Of a stretch of 64,000 nt of DNA, positions 17,840 to 26,802 are shown piece after piece. How positions within the stretch are numbered: the stretch's first letter is position 1; each line of letters begins with the position of its first letter. Below the pieces are notes generated by a model. That model had not been told where the DNA came from, made no database searches, and saw only the letters and a list, made by a program, of their open reading frames with translations. A program made the translations under genes and the position numbers. The DNA is from Rhizomicrobium sp. (GTDB lineage Bacteria; Pseudomonadota; Alphaproteobacteria; Micropepsales; Micropepsaceae). The stretch covers positions 62,001 through 126,000 of the forward strand of contig JBBCHM010000002.1 in NCBI GenBank assembly GCA_037200045.1. Reading direction: 5' to 3'.

Positions 17840-18893
17840 GCCCCGTTCAATTTTCCACGAAGTCTAGAATTCTTATAGCTTAAGGGTTTAATAGCCTCAT
17901 TCCGGTAGGCACACAAGTTTGAATGGCCGAATCCGCTCGCCAAAAACCCGTCATTTGAGGCAATGCGGCCGCTCTCAGCGCAATTCATCGTACTGGACCG
18001 CACGGCCGGGCGCACCTCCTCAGGGGGCAGAAACGCCGGCCGTAAATGGGATGTGGCGCGATGGTAAATGCATGTCGTGGCATCGCCAGTCGAAGGCGCG
18101 TTATTCCACACCCCAAGACTGCATCCTGGACGATGATCGTCCCTGGGCGGGTGACGCCACGCGTTGCCAGTGTTGCGAGCCCCCATCCAGGTGGCAATCG
18201 GTTCCAGCCTTCAAGACCGTGTCGAAAATAGATGCTTTCTTGAAAATATTCGTGAATAAGGACGCTTGTGCAGAACGTGATCGAACGGACGCGCTAGGAC
18301 GACGCAATCTAGTTGCCGGCGAGCGAAGGTTGCCGGGCGATTCGACAATGAAGCCGGCCACAGGCCGATCATTGCCAGAATGTGTTTGTCAGGAATGGAA
18401 TTGCTGATAAATCCTTCGCCAGGGTGGGTCATCAAACGATCCTTTTTCCCGACGGCTCATGGTTGGCACTCGCTTCCGGGTCACCAGGTCGAAGGTTGCT
18501 TGTCGACAAGCTGGAGAACCTGCGTGGTTGCTGACTTCATCGAGCGCTACAGGCAATTGATCGGTAGGAAGATGAAGACTACATCCGGCGACCGCCCGCT
18601 CGGCGAAATGGACGGCCTGCTATTTCGTCGCGTCGATATCGAGCCGAAAAACCTGTCGCGAGCGTGGTGGCCGGTCGATTTCCATGGCGGGGTCGACACC
18701 AATGCGCCGCGATGAACGGCCACTTTGGCGCCAAACAGGCCGTCGCCGTGTATATGGGCACAGACGGGCTCAATTCCACGTGGCCTTATCTCTGGCAAAC
18801 AGCGCGGAAGCCGCTCCAAGCGACATGTTGCGCGAGGCTTGATTTGCCGCCCTCAAAAATTCCAGCAGCCTCTCGGACAGAGACAAGTTTCCA
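17840..18893. other. 1.05-kb divergent intergenic region without a convincing gene
   Basis: This lies between the divergent starts of the epimerase (minus) and the GT4 gene (plus). Several open frames of 60-160 codons exist on both strands, but none has family-like sequence, a consistent ribosome-binding site or coding-like composition. It may hold promoters for both directions, or decayed sequence from island rearrangement. I see no transposase remnant, terminal inverted repeats or tRNA. Confidence 0.5.
17888..17916 (-). promoter_or_regulatory. candidate sigma-70-type promoter for the sugar operon
   Basis: On the minus strand a -35-like TTGTGT (17916-17911) and a -10-like TATTAA (17893-17888) are separated by exactly 17 nt, in a locally AT-rich patch about 50 nt before the first operon gene. 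Each element matches only 3-4 of 6 consensus bases, so this is a weak prediction. Confidence 0.3.
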
Positions 18894-20108
18894 ATGCGTG
18901 CGGTCGTAGTTCATAGCACCTTCGTGGAATTGGGGGGGGCTGAGGCTTATTGCTTTCGCGTCGTCGAACTGCTGCAACAGCGCTTCGATGAGGTGCTCGT
19001 TCTTCACCACGGCAGGCCGGTCGATCTGGATCAGGTCGAGAAATGGGCAAAGCTTTCATTCGACCGCACCAAGGTATGCTTCCGGTCCATGCCGTTCGGT
19101 GCCGTCACACGTCTCACCGAGCGGTATCGGCCAGGTTCCTTTTCGCAACTCAAATCTGCTCTCATGTGCGAGCAGGTCCGTCCCATCGTGGCCGATGCGG
19201 ATCTGCTGGTCACGACCGGCCTGGAATGCACCCTGCGTGCAAGGCACATCATTGAGTGCATACATTTCCCGCAGCTCATTTTCGACCGGGAGAGCCTGAA
19301 GTATCTAGGCTGGCAGACCGACAATAATCTGAAGTACGCGGCAAAAATTGCCTATATCCTGCTGCTTCGGCGACTGGTGCGATGGAACAAGAACTATATC
19401 AGCAGCTTGGTGACGGTAACCAACTCGAGCTGGACGGCCGAGCAATTCCTCCGAAACTATCCAGAAGCGGACGTTCACCCGATTCATTTTGGAATTGCCG
19501 TCGAACTTAAGCCCGATTCGGCGGCGTGGGTGGATTTCGAGCGGCGCGCGAACAATTTCGCAATTGTTGGCCGAATCTCACCCGGAAAAAGGACGCTGGA
19601 CGCCGTCGAGATTGTGTCGCGCTTGAGGGGGCTGGGCCACGATGTCGGTCTGCACATCATCGGCAGTGGCTCCGGCCTGTATGCCGATGCCTTGCTACGC
19701 GCGATCACAGACAAGCCATGGGTCAAGTGGCACCAGTCGCTCAACCGAACCGAGATGGAAGAACTGATCGTCGGCAACAAATGGGGGCTTCATTGTTGCG
19801 AGCATGAGCACTACGGGTTTGCGCCGGGGGAAATGCAGGCGCTGGGCTGTATAACGTTCATCCACGATTCCGGCGGACAGCGGGAGATCATATTGAATGC
19901 CGAGCAACGCTATAGCGATATCGATGACGCCGTGCGCAAGATCGACACCGTCATGCGAGACACATCGAGGCATGAGGCACTGACTGCACTTGGCGCAGAG
20001 GGGGCGAAGCTCCATTCCAGCGAAGGATTTCGCAGGAAATTCCTGGCCCTTGTTGAAGAAGTCATGACGGAAAAAAGGGTGGATGATGATGAAAAAACGC
20101 CGCTCTGA
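18894..20108 (+). CDS. family 4 glycosyltransferase (ALG11-like)
   Basis: 404 residues with a GT-B layout. The N-terminal acceptor domain opens with VVVHSTFVELGGAEAY. The C-terminal donor domain has FAIVGRISPGKRTLDAVEI, LHIIGSGSG and the nucleotide-sugar-binding HEHYGFAPGEMQALGC (E-x7-E-like). The last block, with HYGF followed by Glu, recalls ALG11/mannosyltransferase-type GT4 enzymes. A run of eight G near 18932 encodes part of the LGGAEAY loop. It is the first gene of a short plus-strand group with FkbM, a GT-A protein and UDP-xylose synthase. Probably a mannosyl- or similar transferase. Confidence 0.8.
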   Translation: MRAVVVHSTFVELGGAEAYCFRVVELLQQRFDEVLVLHHGRPVDLDQVEKWAKLSFDRTKVCFRSMPFGAVTRLTERYRPGSFSQLKSALMCEQVRPIVADADLLVTTGLECTLRARHIIECIHFPQLIFDRESLKYLGWQTDNNLKYAAKIAYILLLRRLVRWNKNYISSLVTVTNSSWTAEQFLRNYPEADVHPIHFGIAVELKPDSAAWVDFERRANNFAIVGRISPGKRTLDAVEIVSRLRGLGHDVGLHIIGSGSGLYADALLRAITDKPWVKWHQSLNRTEMEELIVGNKWGLHCCEHEHYGFAPGEMQALGCITFIHDSGGQREIILNAEQRYSDIDDAVRKIDTVMRDTSRHEALTALGAEGAKLHSSEGFRRKFLALVEEVMTEKRVDDDEKTPL

Positions 20109-20246
20109 CCGTTTTAGTCTCGGTCGCTCAAGCGCCGGAGAGCCTGCGCATTCCAGGCAGCAGTCCGGATCACGCAATAGGATCGGCGGAGAATATCTGC
20201 GGCATGCGAGACGTGTCATGGAATGCCGTAGCCGGGGGAGGACGTC

Positions 20247-21011
20247 GTGAGCATCATGAAGAGGTTTGCCAAGCGCCTATTGAGAAGGACGCGCGTGCTC
20301 GAACAGATGCGAGGGCTCGTCGACCGCCAAACTAGCTATTCCCAATTTGGTGAAGACGTCCATATCGCATCTTATTACAATCGGCTGGCATTTGATCGAG
20401 GGATAGTCGTCCGCAAGGGCTGCATCGTCGACGTGGGAGCATTCCGTCCCATTTCCATGTCGAATACGTATTTTTTCTACAAACGCGGCTGGCGGTCCAT
20501 AAACATTGATCCGACGCCCGGTACAAAGGCGATCTTTGACCGGGTCCGGCCGAAAGACACCAATCTCGAAGTCTCAATCGCCCCCCAGGCCGGCCAAGGG
20601 ACCTTCTATCTGTTCGGCCAACCTTCCGTCTGGAACACAATGGACGAAGCGGCAGCCCGCGAGGCCGAGGCAAAGACGGGTCAAGCCCCGCAGCGCATCA
20701 CCGTCACGATTTGCCGGCTGGATGAAATTCTGGACCACCACTTGGTGCAGGATTCGTTCGAGATTCTCACAATTGATGCGGAGGGCTATGATGTCGAGAT
20801 TTTGCGCTCGAACGACTTCGCGCGCTATTCTCCACGCCTGATCCTGATCGAAGTTCATGACTTGAACCTCGCAGAATTGCCGAACCATCCCGTGGTGCGC
20901 TATTTGGAGGATAGGGGCTATAGTCTCTATTCTTGGATCAATCCCAACCTGCTTTTCGTGCGCTCCGATTCGCTGCTGAACGTGGGCAAACATGCGGAGC
21001 CCGCGCTATGA
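20247..21011 (+). CDS. FkbM-family SAM-dependent methyltransferase
   Basis: 254 residues from GTG 20247, which has GGAGG about 6 nt upstream; an ATG three codons later is less well spaced. SYSQFGEDVHIASYY opens the domain, CIVDVGAFRPISMSNTYFF is the SAM-binding motif I region, and ILTIDAEGYDVEILRSNDF is the diagnostic FkbM block followed by LILIEVH. FkbM enzymes methylate hydroxyls or carboxyls of sugars and polyketides. It overlaps the next gene by 4 nt (ATGA), so its action is probably linked to that transferase. Confidence 0.8.
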   Translation: MSIMKRFAKRLLRRTRVLEQMRGLVDRQTSYSQFGEDVHIASYYNRLAFDRGIVVRKGCIVDVGAFRPISMSNTYFFYKRGWRSINIDPTPGTKAIFDRVRPKDTNLEVSIAPQAGQGTFYLFGQPSVWNTMDEAAAREAEAKTGQAPQRITVTICRLDEILDHHLVQDSFEILTIDAEGYDVEILRSNDFARYSPRLILIEVHDLNLAELPNHPVVRYLEDRGYSLYSWINPNLLFVRSDSLLNVGKHAEPAL

Positions 21012-21874
21012 CACATGCAGCCCCATACGACCTTGCGGTTGCCTATCGCATTTATCCAGGCGTTTCGAAAATTCCGCCCTACCATGCCGACAACAAGTAC
21101 AAGATGTCGGAGCTATGCCTGCGGTCGTTTAAGGCTTCGCTCGGGACCCTCAAGGTGAAGATCTGGGCCCTGCTGGACGGCTGCCCGCCGGAATATGAAG
21201 CGCTGTTCCGTGAGATATTTGCCGACGACACGCTGGAAGTGCTCAACCTAGATAAGCTGGGCAACCTAAAGACCTTTTCCATGCAGATCGACATCCTGGC
21301 CGAGCAGACGGATGCCGAGTTGGTCTATTTCGCGGAAGACGACTATTTCTATCTGCCCGGCGCCCTGACGAAGATGGTTGACTTCATACGGGCGAACAAG
21401 GACGCCGACTTCGTTTCGCCCTACGACCATCCCGATGCTTACGACACTGCATTCAAGGTCGAGCGCCACTTCATCCGACCGTTCGGCGACCGCTACTGGC
21501 GGAGCGCCGGCTTCACTTGTCTCACCTTCCTCACGACCCGCGCCACGCTGATCCGCACCAAGGGCATCTTTCGCACCTTTTGCTATAAAAACTGGGACTA
21601 TTCTGTTTGGATCGCCCTGACCCGCAAATTGAGCCTGGCGGATCTGCGAATCTATTGGCACGATATTCATCACCTAAAGATCTGGGTGAAGACGTTCATG
21701 TATGGGACACCAAGGCTTCTGTTCGGACGCTATCACCGGCTATGGATGCCCCTACCCTCTCTCTCGACGCATATGGAATCGACCCGACTGGCCGTGCTTG
21801 AGGACTGGCCGACGCATTTTGCGGACTTCGAACGCAACAAAGAACGCGTGCCGGCAAAGAACGAAACGTGGTGA
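21008..21874 (+). CDS. GT-A-fold glycosyltransferase-like protein
   Basis: 288 residues from ATG 21008, translationally coupled to FkbM. It opens with [16 protein letters not shown] central [15 protein letters not shown] carries an EDD motif where GT-A enzymes bind metal and nucleotide sugar, followed by [13 protein letters not shown], which may contact the acceptor. [16 protein letters not shown] and the aromatic C-terminal half are shared by uncharacterised glycosyltransferases of polysaccharide loci. I do not recognise a specific GT number. Likely a soluble transferase of the same repeat unit. Confidence 0.6.
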   Translation: MTHAAPYDLAVAYRIYPGVSKIPPYHADNKYKMSELCLRSFKASLGTLKVKIWALLDGCPPEYEALFREIFADDTLEVLNLDKLGNLKTFSMQIDILAEQTDAELVYFAEDDYFYLPGALTKMVDFIRANKDADFVSPYDHPDAYDTAFKVERHFIRPFGDRYWRSAGFTCLTFLTTRATLIRTKGIFRTFCYKNWDYSVWIALTRKLSLADLRIYWHDIHHLKIWVKTFMYGTPRLLFGRYHRLWMPLPSLSTHMESTRLAVLEDWPTHFADFERNKERVPAKNETW

Positions 21875-21974
21875 CGCGGCGCTTTTTTTGGCCGAGGTTG
21901 GCCGACGGACGTCTGTGGCCGCCTTCCGTGGCGACCCAACCCGGGGGCGAGTTGCCTCCAGTCCACGAGGGAAA

Positions 21975-22922
21975 ATGGAAATGAAACGTATCCTTGTCAC
22001 CGGCGGCGCCGGCTTTATCGGCTCGCATCTGTGCAAGCAATTGCTCGATCAGGGCAATGAAGTACTGTGCGTGGACAATTATTTCACCGGGACACGCCGA
22101 AACATCGAAGGGTTGCTGTCCAATCCGGTCTTCGAGGCAATGCGCCACGATGTGACGTTCCCGCTCTATGTCGAAGTGGACCAGATCTACAATCTGGCCT
22201 GCCCCGCTTCCCCGATCCACTATCAGTTCGATCCGGTGCAAACGACCAAAACGAGCGTGATCGGCGCGATCAACATGCTGGGGCTGGCGAAACGGGTGAA
22301 GGTGCCGATCCTGCAAGCCTCGACCAGCGAGGTCTATGGCGATCCCGACATCCACCCCCAGGTCGAGAGTTATTGGGGCAATGTCAATCCGATCGGCCCG
22401 CGCTCCTGCTATGACGAGGGCAAGCGTTGCGCGGAGACGCTGTTCTTCGACTACAAGCGCCAGCACAATCTGCGCATCAAGGTGGCGCGTATCTTCAATA
22501 CCTATGGCCCGAATATGCACCCGAGGGACGGGCGGGTGGTTTCCAACTTCATTGTTCAGGCGCTGACCGATCAGCCGATTACCATCTATGGCGAAGGCCT
22601 GCAGACGCGGTCATTTTGCTACGTGGACGATCTCGTGCGCGGCTTGATCGGGCTGATGAACTCTCCAGACGATTTTACCGGCCCATGCAACCTGGGCAAT
22701 CCCGTCGAATTCACCATGCTTCAGCTCGCGGAACAGGTATTGATGCTGACGGGGTCCAAGTCCCAGCTGATTTACCAGCCCCTCCCGCAAGATGATCCGC
22801 GGCAACGCCAGCCCGACATCTCCCGCGCCCGGCAAGTTCTGAACTGGGAGCCGAACATTGCGTTGAAGGACGGGCTGGTCAAAACCATCGCCTATTTCGA
22901 CCAGTTGCTGAAATCTTCCTGA
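21975..22922 (+). CDS. UDP-glucuronate decarboxylase (UDP-xylose synthase)
   Basis: 315 residues, the usual bacterial UXS length. [15 protein letters not shown] gives NAD binding, [14 protein letters not shown] holds the catalytic Ser/Thr and Glu, and [17 protein letters not shown] holds the catalytic Tyr/Lys and is diagnostic for [13 protein letters not shown] and the late [11 protein letters not shown] also fit. It converts UDP-glucuronic acid to UDP-xylose in the cytoplasm, so xylose is probably in the glycan. ATG 21975 has GAGG just upstream; ATG 21981 is an alternative. It converges with the GmhB-like gene 29 nt downstream. Confidence 0.88.
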   Translation: MEMKRILVTGGAGFIGSHLCKQLLDQGNEVLCVDNYFTGTRRNIEGLLSNPVFEAMRHDVTFPLYVEVDQIYNLACPASPIHYQFDPVQTTKTSVIGAINMLGLAKRVKVPILQASTSEVYGDPDIHPQVESYWGNVNPIGPRSCYDEGKRCAETLFFDYKRQHNLRIKVARIFNTYGPNMHPRDGRVVSNFIVQALTDQPITIYGEGLQTRSFCYVDDLVRGLIGLMNSPDDFTGPCNLGNPVEFTMLQLAEQVLMLTGSKSQLIYQPLPQDDPRQRQPDISRARQVLNWEPNIALKDGLVKTIAYFDQLLKSS

Positions 22923-22951
22923 TCGGCGCCAAGGCGACGGCATGCGCCACG

Positions 22952-23611
22952 TCAGATCCCAAGTTGCGGTAGCTTGAAGAATGATGCCAGGCATTGCTTG
23001 GCTTGATTTAAGTCATCTGAGATTGTGATCCGAAAGTCATTATCGGCCAGACGCAACGCTGCCGCGCGGGTCCGTGCTCCGTGGCCGGTCATCAGATGAA
23101 TTGCCATGGGCAGCCCTGCCGCTTTCGCGGCTTCGATATCGCTGACATGATCACCGATCATGCAGCTCCGGCTCAGATCGAGGTTCAGCAACTCAGCACC
23201 AAGTTTCAGCATGCCCGGCCCCGGTTTTCGCCAGCGTGCATGCCTGTTCTCATAGCCTGGCGTAAAGTCCGGATGAAAGGGACAGGCAAGAACCACATCC
23301 ACACCACAGTTCTCCTGTAGCAATTGGTCGGCAATTTCCTGCTGCACGATTTCGAATGCCGGCCAGTCGTAATAGCCGCGAGCGATTCCGGATTGATTGG
23401 TGACCACCACGGTGGGAATACGATTCCCTCGGAGAAACCGCAGAAGTTCGCCGACGCCGCTTTCCAGCACAACATCTTCTTTGCGGCGAAGATAGTGAAC
23501 TTCCTTCACCAGGACCCCGTCGCGATCCAGCAGGACGCCCGGCCGTCGCGGTCCGGGAGCGGCATCCGGAGGGAATTGCCAAATTCCATCCGCGTTCAAT
23601 CGTCCAAACAC
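22952..23611 (-). CDS. gmhB: GmhB-like heptose-1,7-bisphosphate phosphatase (HAD)
   Basis: 219 residues from GTG 23611, with GGGAGG about 5 nt upstream. HAD motif I is LLDRDGVLV, motif II is VVTNQSGIARGYYD, and motif III/IV is RKPGPGML with MIGDHVSDIEAAKAAGL. The Cys/His zinc loop of E. coli GmhB is only partly recognisable (CPFHPDFTPGYENRHA has one Cys and several His). It dephosphorylates C7 of a heptose bisphosphate. That completes the GmhA/HldE-like steps of the operon at 15-17 kb although it lies 5 kb away in another unit. Histidinol-phosphatase-type activity is the main alternative. Confidence 0.8.
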   Translation of the reverse strand: MFGRLNADGIWQFPPDAAPGPRRPGVLLDRDGVLVKEVHYLRRKEDVVLESGVGELLRFLRGNRIPTVVVTNQSGIARGYYDWPAFEIVQQEIADQLLQENCGVDVVLACPFHPDFTPGYENRHARWRKPGPGMLKLGAELLNLDLSRSCMIGDHVSDIEAAKAAGLPMAIHLMTGHGARTRAAALRLADNDFRITISDDLNQAKQCLASFFKLPQLGI

Positions 23612-23664
23612 CGCCGCCTCCCGGTCTTCGTTCCACGTGGCATAGAACAGCGCATGGTAAAGTC

Positions 23665-24948
23665 TCAGCCCGTCTGGCCAACCGAGGCATCCGAAACGGC
23701 TGGCAACGTGTTCTCGACTTTCGTTTCCACGACCCGGCTTACCCGAGAGGGAAGGTCAAAGCGACGCTGCCACGATGTCAACAGCCACACCAAGAGAAAA
23801 TCCTCGCCGAGATTCACAACGAACAGCAACCACACAAGAAACAACACGTTCTTCAATTCCCAGCGCAAATCACTGCGATACACGCGCCGCGCCACAAGGC
23901 CGTTGATCATTGCGCAGCCGATGAGACCATATTCGTAAAAATTCTTCGGCAGACTCGCACCGGCGATCTGGAAATTTAGAAGCAACGATAGCGGACGAAC
24001 GGTCCGATCGTAACTTCCGGGTCCGTTCCCGAAGAAAAGCAGGTATTTGTTCGCCAATGTGGTCTGAAGCATCAGAAACGGCGCAACAAAACGGGCATAG
24101 CCGCTGGATCCGGCAGCCTGGAATTCGGCCAGGCGGGCGACCCAGAAGCCGACCCCCGGGATTTTATCGCCCCAAAAATATACGCTGATGGCAGCCACGC
24201 CAAGCAGACCCGCGATGCGAAGGGATTGGCGGGAGCGTGGAACAAGAACGGCGAATATAATGATCATAGCACCGGTCCCGGAAAACGAAAGGAAGAGCGC
24301 GAGAGCCAAAATGGCGAGCGCTCTGAAACGGGCCCTTCCAAAATACTCCATCAAGAGGGCCAAGGCGGAATACATCGAAAGGAACGACGACTCCCGGAGA
24401 AAATATCCGTTGGCTTTGAGCAGCCCGGCCATCGGACGGAAGTAAGCATATCCGCCCGCCTCATGCAGGCCCGCGGGAAGAACGTAATAGACGTTGACGA
24501 GAGATGTTAAGCCTACAACGTTCATCAGGGCGAATTGCACGATCGCGACGAGAGCTATCACTGTCACGCCAGCGATGTAGACCTCGCAGAAGTAGTTCCG
24601 AATCCGGCGGACTTTCTCCTCGTCCTTGCAGTCGAAGACAAAGGGCAGGTACAGCGTAATCGTCATCAGGAAGGAACTGGAAGACACTAGTTCCCCGTGA
24701 CGAAGCCCAAGCAGGCCGATCACGCCGGCGACTGTCAGCATGGTGAGCGGGACGATTCGGATCGTCAGGAGATTTTGCGCGGCGAAGTATGCGATCGTCG
24801 CGAAATACAGGATTAGCGGAACCGCGACCGGAAACGAGCCGATCATGTACGCGATCTGCGTCAGGAACAGCATCCCAATGCAGAGTATCCAGAGCCAGAT
24901 GCGCAGATTGCGCGACAGGACTAGGTCCTGCGAAACGGCAGACTGCAT
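23665..24948 (-). CDS. Wzy-like O-antigen/capsule polymerase
   Basis: 427 residues with about 10-12 hydrophobic segments, including a long periplasmic-type loop around residues 150-185 (YVLPAGLHEAGGYAYFRPMAG) and a later FGNGPGSYDRTV. The layout is that of O-antigen ligase/polymerase (Wzy_C-like) proteins. The RESSF and GxGPGS motifs recall capsular polymerases. It would join lipid-linked repeat units on the periplasmic side after flipping. It sits upstream of the GmhB gene and downstream of the Wzz-like gene on the same strand. Distinguishing polymerase from ligase is not possible by eye. Confidence 0.7.
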   Translation of the reverse strand: MQSAVSQDLVLSRNLRIWLWILCIGMLFLTQIAYMIGSFPVAVPLILYFATIAYFAAQNLLTIRIVPLTMLTVAGVIGLLGLRHGELVSSSSFLMTITLYLPFVFDCKDEEKVRRIRNYFCEVYIAGVTVIALVAIVQFALMNVVGLTSLVNVYYVLPAGLHEAGGYAYFRPMAGLLKANGYFLRESSFLSMYSALALLMEYFGRARFRALAILALALFLSFSGTGAMIIIFAVLVPRSRQSLRIAGLLGVAAISVYFWGDKIPGVGFWVARLAEFQAAGSSGYARFVAPFLMLQTTLANKYLLFFGNGPGSYDRTVRPLSLLLNFQIAGASLPKNFYEYGLIGCAMINGLVARRVYRSDLRWELKNVLFLVWLLFVVNLGEDFLLVWLLTSWQRRFDLPSRVSRVVETKVENTLPAVSDASVGQTG

Positions 24949-25013
24949 AGATGGTCATCCCGCGAGACGGCGCAATCGATCAGCAACGAGATGTATGCAG
25001 AAAACACCGTTGG

Positions 25014-26108
25014 TTACCTCGCCAGCGGCATCAGCGCCGCGCCGGCCGGCGCCTTGCGATTGGGCCAGCGGAACACATCAATCCACCTCTTGAGGACGCC
25101 ACTGTACGAAGCGGCAGCGACGAGAAAAATCCAGGCAACTGTGGAGGCGACGAACGAGAATATCAGAGCCGTGAACGGCGACATCGGCGATATCGGCGTT
25201 GGCGAGGCGTATGGCATGCTTACCAACACATAGGAAAATCTCTGGTCAGCCACCATCATGACTTTCAGTTCTTCTTGACTTGCCATGGTATCGATCAGGG
25301 CTTCCTTCTGTTCCGACAACGTGATCCGGGCCAATTCATTCGATATATACTGTATCCTGGCGTCGACGTCCCGCATGTGCTGTTGGCGGATAATATCGTC
25401 CGCGCGTCGCAGGATCGTGTCCAGATACGCCTCGGCGCGCTCGGGCGTATTGGATTGAAAACTTACCGTCAGATAGGGACTGTTTCCACCCGACAGGCTG
25501 GCGACTTGGGTTTTCCCCGCATCCTGTGCTTGGGCGAATTGCAAGTGTGTCTGGAGATAGGACACGAGCGAGTCGACATCGGGGTGATCCAAGACGGGGC
25601 GATTTAGAAAACGGTTGATCGCCGACGAGAATGCATGGAGCGATCCCCGCGGCTTCCATCTCTTGCCAGCGGAATCCCAGCTTGCTTCGAAGATGGTTTG
25701 CAGGAAATTGTCTTTCTGCGCCAACTCGACAGCAAGACGCGGCGACAGCATCAATTGCTGGTATTCCTGAAACGGGTCGCTGCTGGTGCCGCCCCCCCCC
25801 CCCAACAAACGCCGCGCCGCGCTGTTCCCGATCTGGCTACCGCCCATCGAAGACATCATAGAACTTACAGGAGAGGGATTGGGCGGTCCGATCGTGGCAC
25901 GAGCCACAAAGATGGGAGGCGTCCAGAGGTAGGACAACAGCCAGATGGAGCCGATCAGAATGGATAACAGCAAGAGGAGCGGAACGTAAAAAGGTAACCT
26001 GCGTGCGACGCCGGCGGCAAAGCTCAGGACCGTCGCAATGTCGAGTTGGGCTTCGCTGGCGATCGACCTTTCGTTGCGACGCAGCGGCGTGATCGCTTCG
26101 TTAGACAT
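25014..26108 (-). CDS. Wzz-like polysaccharide chain-length/export co-polymerase
   Basis: 364 residues. An N-terminal cytoplasmic tail is followed by a TM segment (YVPLLLLLSILIGSIWLLSYL, about 43-60), a large periplasmic part with coiled-coil character (residues 200-290) and a second TM near 310-335. That is the two-TM PCP/Wzz architecture. A proline-rich stretch (about 68-85) follows TM1. No tyrosine-kinase domain is attached. Codons for LLGGGGGTSSD contain a 12-nt G tract, so frameshifting there would truncate the protein after about 110 residues. It controls modal chain length together with the Wzy-like gene downstream. Confidence 0.75.
   Translation of the reverse strand: MSNEAITPLRRNERSIASEAQLDIATVLSFAAGVARRLPFYVPLLLLLSILIGSIWLLSYLWTPPIFVARATIGPPNPSPVSSMMSSMGGSQIGNSAARRLLGGGGGTSSDPFQEYQQLMLSPRLAVELAQKDNFLQTIFEASWDSAGKRWKPRGSLHAFSSAINRFLNRPVLDHPDVDSLVSYLQTHLQFAQAQDAGKTQVASLSGGNSPYLTVSFQSNTPERAEAYLDTILRRADDIIRQQHMRDVDARIQYISNELARITLSEQKEALIDTMASQEELKVMMVADQRFSYVLVSMPYASPTPISPMSPFTALIFSFVASTVAWIFLVAAASYSGVLKRWIDVFRWPNRKAPAGAALMPLAR
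25792..25803 (-). repeat. 12-nt poly-G (coding strand) homopolymer inside the Wzz-like gene
   Basis: Twelve consecutive C on the plus strand (25792-25803) are read as G on the coding strand, giving five Gly codons with the following GGC. Tracts of this length are prone to slipped-strand mispairing and to sequencing error. In the present length the reading frame is intact. Confidence 0.95.
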
Positions 26109-26802
26109 GTGCGTCTTCCACCATTTCCTACGTTAGGCCAACACTCGCTCGCCTCGCTTCCATCCCTGTCCCGGATCAAGTCAGCTCATCCGCCCGCGGA
26201 GCGTGACCAACTCAACCCCGCTGTCGCATCGACGCCATCAGGCATCACCATCGCCGAAACACATTGCAGGCCCGACTTGCGCAGAGTCGACGGCCCTCTG
26301 TCCGCTTGATTTGATGACTTGCGGGCTCTCATCCAGAATTTCGCGCTAAACCCGGGTATTTACCAGACCATATGGGCGGCCCCCCGTCAGGTCAACTGGA
26401 CGAGACGCGACCGTCGACTAACGACAGGCCGCGTGTACTACGCACGACACAAGCCCAAAAAGTGTCCGCCTTGCTATAGCAGAAACGAGTGAATATTCTA
26501 GAATTCGGACAGGCGCGGCGATTGCTTGGACGCCTCTTCGCCCGGCTCGGCGCTATTAGTAGGGGCATCATTGACCGAGAAAGTGACGCCGATTGCGCCG
26601 CGGATGGATAAAAATCTCGCCCCCCATTTCACCGCGCTCGGGCCCCTGCACGATATCGTTGCTTCGTCGACGGGCCACGGATCGCCTGTCCCGTCACCGG
26701 ATCGAGAACCCGTTCCGCCATTGGTTGAGGCGCATCGCGCCATTCGGTAAACCTGCCGCGCCCCTCGTCAAAACGCAGACGATGTCCTGAAGCAGAGCCA
26801 AG
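26109..26802. other. 694-bp divergent intergenic region, candidate promoter only
   Basis: Between the Wzz-like gene (minus) and the next GT4 gene (plus). No convincing gene is visible. One TTGCTA (26471-26476) and TATTCT (26494-26499) pair with 17-nt spacing could be a plus-strand promoter, each 4/6 to consensus, though 300 nt ahead of the start. A minus-strand frame at 26498-26743 contains AVKWGARFLS, faintly like HWE-kinase sequence, but not enough to call a gene. Confidence 0.4.

Noticed and set aside
26498..26743. possible HWE-type histidine kinase fragment (AVKWGARFLS)
   Set aside because: Only one short resemblance, with no flanking kinase motifs; chance similarity is as likely.
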